From assembly GCF_000416985.1 (NCBI RefSeq), contig NZ_ATDL01000004.1, positions 434,001 through 498,000 on the forward strand: DNA of 64,000 nucleotides, written 5' to 3'. Below the pieces are notes generated by a model. The model saw only the letters and a program-made list of their open reading frames with translations. It did no database searches and had not been told where the DNA came from. A program made the position numbers and the translations under genes. This stretch comes from Sphingobacterium paucimobilis HER1398. Its GTDB lineage: Bacteria; Bacteroidota; Bacteroidia; Sphingobacteriales; Sphingobacteriaceae. Numbering within the stretch: position 1 is the stretch's first letter; each line of letters starts with the position of its first letter. Shown in pieces: positions 53,879 through 63,068 of the stretch.

Positions 53879-54625
53879 TTACTTAAAACAATTTACCCAA
53901 TTCGTGGCCATTAGGTCGGCCCCTGCAGGTGTGGTGTGTATACCGTCTGTTGTCCAGTGATTTCCGGAAGCACGCTGGCAGGCTTTGTCAAAAATATTCT
54001 GATAGGGCAACAGTATAGCTTTGTATTCTTTAGCTATATCACGGGCTGCCTGTTGATACATAGCAAAATCTGGAAACCAGCTGTCGTCTACGTATTTTAC
54101 ATTTTTTACAGCAAAGGGTTCTGCGAGGATTAACTTGACTTGGGGCAGCTTCTCCAAGGTGGAATCCAATAGCTTTTGGTACTGCTGTTTATACAATTGG
54201 ACCGATCCCGTATATTTACCATCTCGTTTGTGCCAATAATCGTTAACGCCAATAAGGATACTCAAGATAGAGGGGGCTATGTCGATACAGTCTGCCTGCC
54301 AGCGATCTTGCAATTGGGGGACTTTATGACCGCTGATGCCTCTATTGTATATCTTGATGTTTTTTTCTGCATATTTATTCAGCATTGCACTTGCAGCAAG
54401 CATAGCATAGCCTCTTCCCAAAGCTTGGGTATTGTTGGGTAAATGATTATCTCTGTTGCGGCCATTATCAGTAATAGAGTCGCCTTGAAATAGAATAATG
54501 TCATTTTGCTTGATCTCAAGCTTTTTCTTGACAATAAGCGTTTCCGCCTTTGAATCGTAAGTTCCGAGTGCAGTCGCTCCTAAAGCTAATATAGAGCTTT
54601 TTATAAATGTTCTTCTGTTGTTCAT
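53879..54625 (-). CDS. Secreted SGNH/GDSL hydrolase
   Basis: 248 residues from the ATG that gives NNRRTFIKSSILALGATALG, a Tat-like signal; the longer frame (25 more codons) has no plausible start context. Catalytic motifs: S50 in FQGDSITDNG, G/N blocks NRGISGHKVPQL and SILIGVNDYW, and TTDGIHTTPAG near the C terminus for Asp-His. A lipase, acyl- or carbohydrate esterase is likely; substrate unknown. Separate from the SGNH gene in the polysaccharide locus. Confidence 0.82.
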   Translation of the reverse strand: MNNRRTFIKSSILALGATALGTYDSKAETLIVKKKLEIKQNDIILFQGDSITDNGRNRDNHLPNNTQALGRGYAMLAASAMLNKYAEKNIKIYNRGISGHKVPQLQDRWQADCIDIAPSILSILIGVNDYWHKRDGKYTGSVQLYKQQYQKLLDSTLEKLPQVKLILAEPFAVKNVKYVDDSWFPDFAMYQQAARDIAKEYKAILLPYQNIFDKACQRASGNHWTTDGIHTTPAGADLMATNWVNCFK

Positions 54626-54790
54626 GTATTGTATAGGTTTAAGTAATATGAAGTTACAAAAAAGTATACAATTAACAGTGTGCACACGGCAAAAAATCAC
54701 TGTTTTGAAAAACTCCCTATGAGCTGCAGCGTCTTCTCAACCTTAGCGGAGAGAACTATGATTAAATAGGAGATATGTCGTGCACTTTTT

Positions 54791-55978
54791 TTAACAGAAC
54801 TTGTCGAGTGCCTGACGAATAATAGCACATGCTTCACATATTTCTTCTGTGGAGATAGTGAGTGGAGGAGCTATACGCAATGCTGTTTCACAATGAAGGT
54901 ACCAATCGATCATTACTCCGTTTTCAGCACAGTATTTACTGATATTGTAGACTTGATCAAAATTGTCAATCTGTAGGCACATCATAAGGCCAAGTCCTCG
55001 TATTTCCTTTACTTGGGGATGGTTTAGTTTTTCTCGGAATAGAGCTGCCTTTTCAGCTACTCCGTCGATTAGTTTTTCTTCCAAGATAGTTTCGAGAGAT
55101 GCTAAGGCTGCAGCACAGCTAACGGGATGACCTCCAAAAGTAGTGATATGGCCGAGCATAGGGTTAGACTTGATAACGTCCATTATTTCTTTAGAAGCGA
55201 CAAATGCACCTAATGGCATACCACCACCTATACCCTTGGCGAGCATCAATATATCGGGAATGATACCGAAATGTTCGAAGGCAAATAGTGAGCCTGTGCG
55301 ACCAAAGCCTGTCTGTATTTCGTCGAAAATCAATAATGTCCCAGTGTCGGTGCATTTTTGACGTAACGCCTGCATGTAGGCTACGTCCGGGACGCGTACA
55401 CCGGCTTCGCCTTGTATGGCTTCGACAATTACTGCTGCTGTAGCAGTCGTAATATGAGACAGGTCTTTTTGATCATTGAACGTGATGAAGTCAATCTCCG
55501 GCAATAATGGAGCGTATGCTTCCTGATAGGCGGGATTGCCAATCAAACTCAGTGCACCTTGGGTACTGCCATGGTAGGCTTTTTTTGCGGCAATGATCTG
55601 TCTACGACCTGTGAATTTTTTGGCTATCTTCATGGAGCCTTCTACAGCTTCGGCTCCTGAATTGGTCAGGTAGACAGATTGAAAGAAAGGAGGAAGTTGT
55701 TCGAGTAGTTTGGTTGCAAATTGAACTTGGGGCGCCTGCACAAACTCGCCATATACAGTTACATGCATGTATTTTTCTAATTGTTCTTTTATGGCGGCGA
55801 TAACCCTGGGGTGGCGGTGTCCGATATTGCTTACGTTAAATCCTGAAACCAGGTCTAGGTATTTTTGCCCTTGTGGACCGTATAAATAAGAACCTTCAGC
55901 TCTCTCGACCTCTATCAGGCGAGGACTTTCTGATGTTTGAGCCGTGTTTTTTAAGAATAACTCTCTATTACTGATCAT
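54791..55978 (-). CDS. Class III PLP-dependent aminotransferase (ornithine/acetylornithine type)
   Basis: 395 residues from ATG 55978 (an in-frame TTG lies two codons upstream). The PLP lysine is K248 in MLAKGIGGGMPLGA, with the FDEIQTGFGRTG aspartate and the TNSGAEAVEGSMKIAKKFTGR substrate/PLP loop. The family includes acetylornithine, ornithine and 4-aminobutyrate aminotransferases. Sequence does not separate them here. It is 115 bp downstream of tyrS, beyond tyrS's terminator. Confidence 0.85.
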   Translation of the reverse strand: MISNRELFLKNTAQTSESPRLIEVERAEGSYLYGPQGQKYLDLVSGFNVSNIGHRHPRVIAAIKEQLEKYMHVTVYGEFVQAPQVQFATKLLEQLPPFFQSVYLTNSGAEAVEGSMKIAKKFTGRRQIIAAKKAYHGSTQGALSLIGNPAYQEAYAPLLPEIDFITFNDQKDLSHITTATAAVIVEAIQGEAGVRVPDVAYMQALRQKCTDTGTLLIFDEIQTGFGRTGSLFAFEHFGIIPDILMLAKGIGGGMPLGAFVASKEIMDVIKSNPMLGHITTFGGHPVSCAAALASLETILEEKLIDGVAEKAALFREKLNHPQVKEIRGLGLMMCLQIDNFDQVYNISKYCAENGVMIDWYLHCETALRIAPPLTISTEEICEACAIIRQALDKFC

Positions 55979-56034
55979 AGTCAAAAGTAAGAAGTAAAAT
56001 TTAAGAAGTCAAACGAAGATGTGGGGGAGCAGGG

Positions 56035-56069
56035 CAAAAAAGCAGGCCACCTTGGTGAGAAGTGGCCTG
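56035..56069 (-). terminator. Intrinsic terminator of tyrS
   Basis: On the minus strand CAGGCCAC (56069-56062) and GTGGCCTG (56050-56043) form the stem and a T-run (56040-56035) follows, 24 bases after the tyrS stop. It isolates tyrS from the aminotransferase gene. Confidence 0.88.
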
Positions 56070-56092
56070 TTTGACTTTTATTGCTTATGATA

Positions 56093-57376
56093 TTACTCGG
56101 CAGTAATCAAAAAGTAGTTCTTTTTACCTTTCTGGACTACCAGGTATTTGCCATTTATTAACTGTTCTGCGGTTATCGTTTGTTCGATATCATTAAGCTT
56201 TTCCTTATTTAAGGATACACCACCACCAGTCAGCATCTTTTTGGCCTCGCCTTTGGAAGCGAATACCGAAGCTTTAACTGCTAGAATATCTAAAATATTA
56301 ACTCCTTCTGCAAGTTCAGCTTTGCTAATGGTGAATTGTGGTACTCCATCGAATACATCTAATACAGCATCATGGTCTAGATTGGCTAAAAATTCTAATG
56401 AACCATTGCCAAATAAGAAGTCCGAAGTTTTTACTGCTGTCTCGTAGGCCTCAAGAGAGTGTGTACGGATTGTAATATCTTTCGCCAAAGCTTTCTGTAC
56501 AGTACGTAGGTGTGGAGCAACATCATGCTCTGCAATGATAGCATCCAATTCTTCCTTACTTTTAAGGGTAAAGATCTTGATCCAGCTTTTTGCATCGTCG
56601 TCTGTCGCATTTAACCAGAACTGATAATATTTGAACGGAGATGTTTTCTTCGGATCCAACCATACTGCTCCGGATTCCGTTTTACCAAACTTCTGTCCAT
56701 CTGCTTTTTTAATCAACTGTGTGGTTACAGCAAATGCGGTTCCTTGGTCTTGACGTCTGATCATTTCTGATCCTGTAACGATATTTCCCCATTGGTCAGA
56801 ACCGCCCATTTGTACTTTACAATTGTGATGTTTCCAAAGATAATAGAAATCATACCCTTGAATTAATTGATAAGTAAACTCGGTGAATGATAAACCGTTA
56901 TCACCTTCTAAGCGTTTCTTTACCGAATCTTTGGACATCATGTAGTTGACCGTAATCAACTTACCCACATCACGAATAAAATCCAAAAACTTGAAATCTT
57001 TAAACCAGTCGTAGTTGTTGACCATCTTGGCGTCGGTTTCTCCATCGCCAAAATTTAAAAACTTAGCTAACTGATTTTTTAGTGAAGCAACATTATGATT
57101 CAGTGTGGCTTCATCTAAAAGATTTCGTTCTGCCGACTTAAAAGAAGGATCTCCAATCATCCCTGTAGCACCTCCGACGAGAGCCACTGGTTTGTGTCCG
57201 GCATTTTGAAAATGGATCAATGTCATGATTTGGGTTAAATGACCAACATGTAAAGAATCGCCAGTCGGATCAAAGCCGATATACCCAGATACTTTCTCTC
57301 TGGCAAGTAAATCTTCGGTACCAGGCATGATATCTTGAAGCATGCCTCTCCAACGTAATTCTTCTACAAAATTCAT
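56093..57376 (-). CDS. tyrS: Tyrosyl-tRNA synthetase
   Basis: 427 residues, the bacterial TyrRS length. Class I signatures: [14 protein letters not shown] (HIGH region, about 34-47) and [12 protein letters not shown] (KMSKS-equivalent KFGKT, near residue 230). The C-terminal S4-like RNA-binding domain (from about 350, [26 protein letters not shown] in part) is present. A TATCTTTG box lies 34 bases before the ATG. Confidence 0.96.
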   Translation of the reverse strand: MNFVEELRWRGMLQDIMPGTEDLLAREKVSGYIGFDPTGDSLHVGHLTQIMTLIHFQNAGHKPVALVGGATGMIGDPSFKSAERNLLDEATLNHNVASLKNQLAKFLNFGDGETDAKMVNNYDWFKDFKFLDFIRDVGKLITVNYMMSKDSVKKRLEGDNGLSFTEFTYQLIQGYDFYYLWKHHNCKVQMGGSDQWGNIVTGSEMIRRQDQGTAFAVTTQLIKKADGQKFGKTESGAVWLDPKKTSPFKYYQFWLNATDDDAKSWIKIFTLKSKEELDAIIAEHDVAPHLRTVQKALAKDITIRTHSLEAYETAVKTSDFLFGNGSLEFLANLDHDAVLDVFDGVPQFTISKAELAEGVNILDILAVKASVFASKGEAKKMLTGGGVSLNKEKLNDIEQTITAEQLINGKYLVVQKGKKNYFLITAE

Positions 57377-57409
57377 AACGATATGATTGTTTTTTTAATT
57401 ATAAGATTG

Positions 57410-57417
57410 CAAAGATA
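57410..57417 (-). promoter_or_regulatory. Candidate -7 box (TATCTTTG) for tyrS
   Basis: TAnnTTTG match 34 bases upstream of the tyrS ATG on its strand, in the short region shared with the divergent gene. No -33 TTG seen. Confidence 0.4.
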
Positions 57418-57462
57418 AGATATTAAGCTGTATATTACGATAATTTAAGAGATACTCCTGCT

Positions 57463-58137
57463 GTGAATTTTTTATCGCACTACTATTTTGAACGTTATGC
57501 CATAGAGCCTGAGCAGGTTTTGGGTGGGCTTTTGCCAGACTTGCTTAAGAATGTAGATAAAAAATACTCTTTTCAAATTCATAAATATGATGATATCCTA
57601 AACACTACCCCGAAGGCACACGCCATAACGGAGGGATGGAGGCGTCATGTAGAAGTAGATCGTTTGTTCCATAATTCTGAGTTTTTTTATAAACATACGC
57701 ATCAGTTGAGGCTAGCTATAGAAAAGGATATAGTTGATTTACCAATTAGGGCCTCTTTTCTTGCTCATATTGGATTGGAATTGCTTTTGGATCATGAGCT
57801 TATAGCGCATGATCTGCTCAATGTAGGCCGGCTGTACGACCATCTGGCTCACGTGGACAGAAAGGATGTATCATCTTACCTCCAACATTTGGGGAGGATA
57901 GATACTACACTTTTTTTTGATTTCTATGATCGCTTTCTAGCCTCAAGATATATCTTTGACTATGCGAAAGTGGAGAATCTGCCACACGCTCTGTTCAATA
58001 TATGTAGACGGATCTGGAAGTTTGAAGTGACCGAATGGCATGTCCGAAGATTAGGAGAAAGCTTGGAAGAATACAGAGAGACGCAACTACAGGGATTTTT
58101 TGATATATATAGTTACCTTAGTCAACAATTAGAATAA
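57463..58137 (+). CDS. AcpH-like acyl-carrier-protein phosphodiesterase family protein
   Basis: 224 residues starting with GTG (VNFLSHYYFERY); MNFL(A/S)H is the family's usual opening, which fixes this start. Histidine/aspartate residues of the HD-like fold are seen in GGLLPDLLKN, GWRRHVEVDRLFHN and AHIGLELLLDHELI. AcpH removes 4'-phosphopantetheine from acyl carrier protein. Similarity here is moderate, so activity is tentative. Divergent from tyrS; 46 bp before the permease gene. Confidence 0.65.
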   Translation: MNFLSHYYFERYAIEPEQVLGGLLPDLLKNVDKKYSFQIHKYDDILNTTPKAHAITEGWRRHVEVDRLFHNSEFFYKHTHQLRLAIEKDIVDLPIRASFLAHIGLELLLDHELIAHDLLNVGRLYDHLAHVDRKDVSSYLQHLGRIDTTLFFDFYDRFLASRYIFDYAKVENLPHALFNICRRIWKFEVTEWHVRRLGESLEEYRETQLQGFFDIYSYLSQQLE

Positions 58138-58183
58138 AAAAGAACTTTCTCAGTTCCTCGATTTAACTTTTAAACTTAAAAAT

Positions 58184-59884
58184 ATGAAAAACCAACTTTT
58201 CAGAAAGAAAAGTGTTGATCAAATACTAATCGACTCGCATACACATGGCTCTGGTCTAGCTAAGATTTTAGGTGTCCGTGATTTAGTTTCTTTAGGTATC
58301 GCAGCCATAGTAGGTGCTGGTATCTTCAGCACGATTGGTCTTGCAGCGTATAATGGCGGGCCTGCTGTATCTCTTTTATTTGTTTTTGTTGCTTTTGCTT
58401 GTGTCTTTACTGCATTGTCCTATGCGCAGTTTGCAAGTACGGTTCCTGTATCGGGTTCTGCGTATACCTATGCTTATGTCGCTTTTGGAGAGTTGTTCGC
58501 ATGGATCATTGGTTGGGCCTTGGTCTTGGAGTATGCGGTGTCGAATATGGTGGTTGCCATTTCTTGGTCACAGTATTTTGTTTCGATGTGTGAAGGATTT
58601 GGAATCTATATCCCCAAATGGTTGACCATGGCACCTGGTTACGCTATCGAAGCACACGAAAAGATGTTACAGGTTGGAGCAGACAAGTTGACGGGAATAG
58701 ATAGAATAGCTTTAGAAGCCTATAATACAGCACCTAAGCTTGGAGATCTGCCGATCGTTTTCGATTTGCCTGCAGGGTTAATTACCGTTTTGGTGACATG
58801 GCTGGTCTATATCGGTATTAAGGAATCTCAACGGGCTAGTAATATTATGGTAATGATCAAGATAGGGATAATTATTGCAGTGATATTAGGGGGAGCTTTT
58901 TTTATAAAGCCTGAGAACTGGACGCCATTTGCTCCCAATGGAATGGGAGGGGTATTAAGTGGTATCGCTGCGGTATTCTTTGCATTTATTGGATTTGACT
59001 CTATTTCTACTACGGCAGAAGAGTGTAAAAACCCGCAAAGGGACTTGCCCAAAGCAATGATCTATTGTTTAATAATATGTGCGGTGTTATATGTTCTTAT
59101 CACTTTGGTGCTTACAGGTATGGTCAATTATACGGATCTAAATGTTAAGGATCCTTTGGCGTATGTATTCCAGTATGTGGGATTTGATCATATGGCAGGA
59201 ATTATATCAGTGACTTCTGTCATTGCTATAACGAGTGCATTACTTGTTTTTCAATTGGCGCAACCCCGTATATGGATGACCATGAGTAGAGATGGGTTGT
59301 TATGGAAGAAGTTTGCGACTATCCATCCAAAGTATAAAACTCCCTCTTTTGCGACTTTGGTGACCGGCGTGGTTGTCGCGGTGCCAGCTCTATTTTTCAA
59401 AATGGACTTTTTTGTTGATCTTACTTCTGTAGGGACATTTTTTGCCTTTATCTTAGTCTGTGGTGGTGTGCTCTATATGGATAAGACGGGGCTTTCTAAA
59501 AAATCTAAATTTAAAGTGCCCTATATCAACGGAAAATATCTGGTTGGTATTGGGTTTATTGTTGCTGTCGCGTTGATGTTTGTCTACGGGCAGGACAGTC
59601 TTCGGGAGTGGCAAACATTGGGAACGAAAGATGTAATCATACACAAGTCGTTAGTAGTGGTGTTTTGGGGAACGTGGTTGGTTTTAAGTATTTTGAGCTT
59701 TAAACAGAGTTTTTCCTTGTTGCCTGTTACTGGTATTTTGGTTAATCTCTATCTGATGAGTGAATTAGGAGCTAGCAATTGGATTATCTTTGTTATTTGG
59801 CTAGCGATAGGGTTGTTAATTTACTTTATGTACGGCTATAAGCATTCGAAGTTGAATAAGGATTCTGTTAGTAAAGAATTATAA
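58184..59884 (+). CDS. APC-family amino-acid permease (cationic amino-acid transporter type)
   Basis: 566 residues with about 13 spans. SLGIAAIVGAGIFSTIGLAA in the first span is the APC substrate-binding signature (GAGIF). SAYTYAYVAFGELFAWIIGWALVLEY and FFAFIGFDSISTTAEECKNPQRDLP are hallmarks of the YfnA/CAT branch. Long intracellular loops carry charged residues. It probably takes up a cationic or small neutral amino acid. Followed by a hairpin that ends both it and kup. Confidence 0.85.
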   Translation: MKNQLFRKKSVDQILIDSHTHGSGLAKILGVRDLVSLGIAAIVGAGIFSTIGLAAYNGGPAVSLLFVFVAFACVFTALSYAQFASTVPVSGSAYTYAYVAFGELFAWIIGWALVLEYAVSNMVVAISWSQYFVSMCEGFGIYIPKWLTMAPGYAIEAHEKMLQVGADKLTGIDRIALEAYNTAPKLGDLPIVFDLPAGLITVLVTWLVYIGIKESQRASNIMVMIKIGIIIAVILGGAFFIKPENWTPFAPNGMGGVLSGIAAVFFAFIGFDSISTTAEECKNPQRDLPKAMIYCLIICAVLYVLITLVLTGMVNYTDLNVKDPLAYVFQYVGFDHMAGIISVTSVIAITSALLVFQLAQPRIWMTMSRDGLLWKKFATIHPKYKTPSFATLVTGVVVAVPALFFKMDFFVDLTSVGTFFAFILVCGGVLYMDKTGLSKKSKFKVPYINGKYLVGIGFIVAVALMFVYGQDSLREWQTLGTKDVIIHKSLVVVFWGTWLVLSILSFKQSFSLLPVTGILVNLYLMSELGASNWIIFVIWLAIGLLIYFMYGYKHSKLNKDSVSKEL

Positions 59885-59890
59885 AGTAAA

Positions 59891-59920
59891 TAGGCCACGT
59901 AGCAATCGCTACATGGCCTA
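59891..59920. terminator. Hairpin between convergent permease and kup genes
   Basis: TAGGCCACGTAGC (59891-59903) pairs with 59908-59920, with one mismatch, around AATC. T-rich sequence flanks it on the plus side. Likely bidirectional terminator. Confidence 0.7.
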
Positions 59921-59931
59921 TCTACTTCATA

Positions 59932-61875
59932 CTATTTTAATCTTCTTAACTTTATATTTTCGGTATTGGGTATGTTAAGAGGTACGCGCTCTAATGTTAC
60001 AAAACTGCTGTCTAGACCAAACCCCTTTTCTTCGCTCAAACTAAAGTGCTTGAGGATTTTGTAGATCTCCATGATAATGCGGTCTCCCCAGCTCAGATCG
60101 CTAGTTCTAGAAAAGACTTTCTCGAGTACGACGAAATTAAAATCACCAGTTATTTTGTGTTCTTTTAGCGTTTCATATTGACTTGTGATATCGATTTCAC
60201 CTTTATTGACCATGTCTTCAACAACTTTTCTGAAAAGTAAACTTATTTTTTGTTCTTCTCTGAAACCAAGTTTGAAATCGATCCGGATCAGTTTGCCTGG
60301 AATGAGCTGCTTCACGGTATAGTCTCTAGCGTGTGGAGTGTCCATTACATCCACATGGACTAACCAATACACGTCTGCTCTTTTTGGCTTTTTATTGATG
60401 AGAGAGTAGATTATTTTTGTTTCTATTTCTTCCACATTGTTAGCACTGGTAAGATATACTAATTGAGAGGCAAAAGTGGGGACAGATTTGTCTTCACTAA
60501 GTTTAGATAGGATCGGATAATATTTTTTGATGTCGTCAAATCTTACAAATCTATTTTTTATTTTCCGAGCATTGTACCAAGCAAACATGACCGTGAATAT
60601 ACTACAGGCCAAAATAAGCGTTAACCATCCACCATGAGCTATTTTGACACCATTACCCATCAAAAAACCAATCTCAATGGTGAAATATACAGAGGCAAAT
60701 AGTATAATCCATATTTTATTAATACGTTTTCTCATCATAAAAAAGATGACCAATATCGTTGTAGATAGGAAAGTAAGATTGATTGCTAATCCATAAGCAG
60801 CCTCCATATTGCTTGATTTTTGAAAAATGGCGATGACCAACATACAGCCCATAAACAAGATGAGGTTGATGGATGGAACATAGAGCTGTCCCTTTTGATC
60901 ACTGGGATATCTAATGGTCACTTTGGGCCAGATGTTAAGCCTTACAGCTTCAGAAATCAACGTATAAGACCCTGAAATCATAGCCTGGCTAGCAATGACT
61001 GCGGCTATGGTCGCAATAGTGATACCGTAGATTAAAAACCAATCTGGCATAATCGAATAAAAAGGATTCCGTTCCCCTAAGACAGATCCCTCATGCATAA
61101 TAAGCCAGGCTCCTTGTCCAAAATAATTAAGTATTAGACTGAGCTTGACAAAAATCCAACTAACTCGAATATTTGATTTGCCACAATGCCCCATATCCGA
61201 ATATAATGCCTCTGCCCCTGTGGTACAGAGAAAGATCGCTCCGAGGATGAATAGCGCATCTGGGTAGTGTATGATGGTCTCAAGTGCGTAGTAAGGGTTT
61301 AGTGCCATGATGACTTCGGGTGCATAGTGTATATAGGATAGCCCCAGCACACCAATTGTACTAAACCAAACTAACATGAGTGGACCGAATACGCGACCAA
61401 CAATTGAGGTTCCGAATCGTTGGATAAGGAAGAGAAGAGAAATAATTAGCACCACTACTGGCACTGTTGGAAAGGAGGGGTTGTGGATTGCTAATCCCTC
61501 TATTGCTGTAGATATAGTGATTGCAGGGGTAATCATACCGTCGGCCAATAACGTCGAGGCCCCAATAATAGCAGGTATGATGAGCCATTTTGCTTTTCTA
61601 CGGACGAGCGAGTATAGGGATAATATTCCCCCCTCTCCTTTATTGTCTGCATTTAATGTGATTAAGACATACTTGATCGTGGTCTGTAGTGTCAGCGTCC
61701 AAAAAACACAGGAAATACTCCCGATAACTAGATTCTTGTCAATGGTCCCTTGATTAAAAATAGCCTTAAAGACGTAGAGTGGGGATGTGCCGATATCGCC
61801 AAATATAATGCCTAAGGAGATGAGTAGGCCGCCCATACTAAGGCGATTCAGTGTGTGTTTATGGTCTGAGCCCAT
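59932..61875 (-). CDS. kup: KUP-family potassium uptake protein
   Basis: About 647 residues from ATG 61875. A TTG 13 codons upstream is also in frame; the ATG puts GDIGTSPLYVF about 25 residues from the start, as in E. coli Kup. Twelve spans follow, with FGDIGTSPLY, ADGMITPAITI and AVIASQAMISGSYTL motifs, and a C-terminal cytoplasmic domain of about 200 residues. It imports K+ with H+. Monocistronic. Confidence 0.92.
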   Translation of the reverse strand: MGSDHKHTLNRLSMGGLLISLGIIFGDIGTSPLYVFKAIFNQGTIDKNLVIGSISCVFWTLTLQTTIKYVLITLNADNKGEGGILSLYSLVRRKAKWLIIPAIIGASTLLADGMITPAITISTAIEGLAIHNPSFPTVPVVVLIISLLFLIQRFGTSIVGRVFGPLMLVWFSTIGVLGLSYIHYAPEVIMALNPYYALETIIHYPDALFILGAIFLCTTGAEALYSDMGHCGKSNIRVSWIFVKLSLILNYFGQGAWLIMHEGSVLGERNPFYSIMPDWFLIYGITIATIAAVIASQAMISGSYTLISEAVRLNIWPKVTIRYPSDQKGQLYVPSINLILFMGCMLVIAIFQKSSNMEAAYGLAINLTFLSTTILVIFFMMRKRINKIWIILFASVYFTIEIGFLMGNGVKIAHGGWLTLILACSIFTVMFAWYNARKIKNRFVRFDDIKKYYPILSKLSEDKSVPTFASQLVYLTSANNVEEIETKIIYSLINKKPKRADVYWLVHVDVMDTPHARDYTVKQLIPGKLIRIDFKLGFREEQKISLLFRKVVEDMVNKGEIDITSQYETLKEHKITGDFNFVVLEKVFSRTSDLSWGDRIIMEIYKILKHFSLSEEKGFGLDSSFVTLERVPLNIPNTENIKLRRLK

Positions 61876-62011
61876 AGGTGTTTTTACAGTGTTACTTTTA
61901 AAATATGGTGCCAATATAGAGCAAAATACTGATGTAACGAATTTTCTTGTTAAAAATTGTTAAAAGCCAGAAAAAAAAGTAAAAATGATGCCTAGCTAGG
62001 TCTAAAAAAAC

Positions 62012-62019
62012 TAACTTTG
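62012..62019 (+). promoter_or_regulatory. Candidate -7 box (TAACTTTG) upstream of the sorting-domain protein gene
   Basis: TAnnTTTG match 74 bases before the ATG, giving a predicted leader of about 65 nt. No clear -33. Confidence 0.4.
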
Positions 62020-62092
62020 TATTAGGAAGTGTGATTCAGATTATTTAGATTTGACTAAACCATTTCCAATTACTCATTGTCTAAATTAAATA

Positions 62093-62509
62093 ATGCAAAT
62101 AAAGATTCATACATACGTTAAAATAATATGCACAGGTTTACTGATGTTGGCCTCGGTGTATGTTGCCCATGCATATGGGAGCAACGTAAGACATGGAGCT
62201 TATAATAATGTGTTTTCTATAGAATCTAAGGATCAAGGCAGTGAAAAGGTAATTACGAACGTAAAAGTGATGTACAACCCGGTTGCTGAGCAGATAAGTA
62301 CATCGTTTAAGTTGACAAAGCAAAACAATGTTTCCATTAAACTGATGGATGCTTTGGGAAATGAAGTGCTTAATTTATCCAATTCTCCTCTTGATGCAGG
62401 AACTCATAATCTTTCTTTCGAGACTGGGGGCAAAGTGTCTGCTGGTTTTTATTTTGTAAGAGTTAGTTCTGGTACAGAAACCGTTGTAAAACGGGTGTCA
62501 ATCCGCTAA
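62093..62509 (+). CDS. Small secreted protein: signal peptide plus type IX sorting-type C-terminal domain
   Basis: 138 residues. The signal peptide (ICTGLLMLASVYVAHA) is followed by about 25 residues of linker and then a beta-sandwich of T9SS type A form: VMYNPVAEQISTSFKL, NVSIKLMDALGNEVLNL, SAGFYFVRVSSG, and a final KRVSIR tail. Such domains normally sit at the end of large cargo proteins and direct them through the type IX system. Here almost no cargo remains. It may be secreted alone, be a truncated gene, or act as an Ig-like structural protein. Confidence 0.7.
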   Translation: MQIKIHTYVKIICTGLLMLASVYVAHAYGSNVRHGAYNNVFSIESKDQGSEKVITNVKVMYNPVAEQISTSFKLTKQNNVSIKLMDALGNEVLNLSNSPLDAGTHNLSFETGGKVSAGFYFVRVSSGTETVVKRVSIR

Positions 62510-62546
62510 AACATTAGTGTTCCGTATATATACCTTTAATCTGATT

Positions 62547-63005
62547 TTAGGGTTTGATAAAATTGGATTTAGGAGATGTTTTTTTGCGGTTTAGAGTAAG
62601 TGTCTTTTTTTTGTAGTTTATTATTCCCCCATAGTTTAATAGAATATCTCCCCCTAACACGCCTACTATAGGAGGTAATTGCATCTGACTATAAGCATAA
62701 TTGATAGTTGATAAGTCTAAAATGGCGACTTCTAGCGGTTTTGAGATCCAATCTTGGATGTTGAATTGGAGAATAGTTGTTTCACTTCTCATTTCATTCG
62801 TACCCAAACCCGTTGATAAAAGGTCTGAAGTGATGAAGGAGGTTTCCGGAATTCCGGATTCTAACAACATGCTCTTGTCGAAGACCGTTTTGCTAGCCCC
62901 CGTGTCTACAACCATTTTGTGAACTGCACCAGATATATTTACTTCTATAAGTATGTGAAAGCCTTCTTCCTCCAATTGGAGGAGCTCTAAAGGAATAATA
63001 TGCAT
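62547..63005 (-). CDS. Retropepsin-like aspartyl protease domain protein
   Basis: About 152 residues from the ATG that precedes HIIPLELLQLEEEGFH; a start 11 codons further up is also possible. The catalytic motif DTGAS (VVDTGASKTVFD) and the second GVLGGDILLNYGG loop fit the single-domain, dimeric retropepsin-like family common in Bacteroidota. No signal peptide is evident. Physiological substrate unknown. Between the sorting-domain gene and mdh, 63 bp from the latter's stop. Confidence 0.8.
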   Translation of the reverse strand: MHIIPLELLQLEEEGFHILIEVNISGAVHKMVVDTGASKTVFDKSMLLESGIPETSFITSDLLSTGLGTNEMRSETTILQFNIQDWISKPLEVAILDLSTINYAYSQMQLPPIVGVLGGDILLNYGGIINYKKKTLTLNRKKTSPKSNFIKP

Positions 63006-63068
63006 GTATATGTTTTCTGCCAGCAACGTTATATACATTGCTGACGTTAATAGAGAGTGAAAATGAGC

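Noticed and set aside
53879..54700. Longer SGNH hydrolase beginning 25 codons upstream
   Set aside because: The extension is not a signal peptide, whereas the internal ATG gives a Tat-like NNRRTFIK signal.
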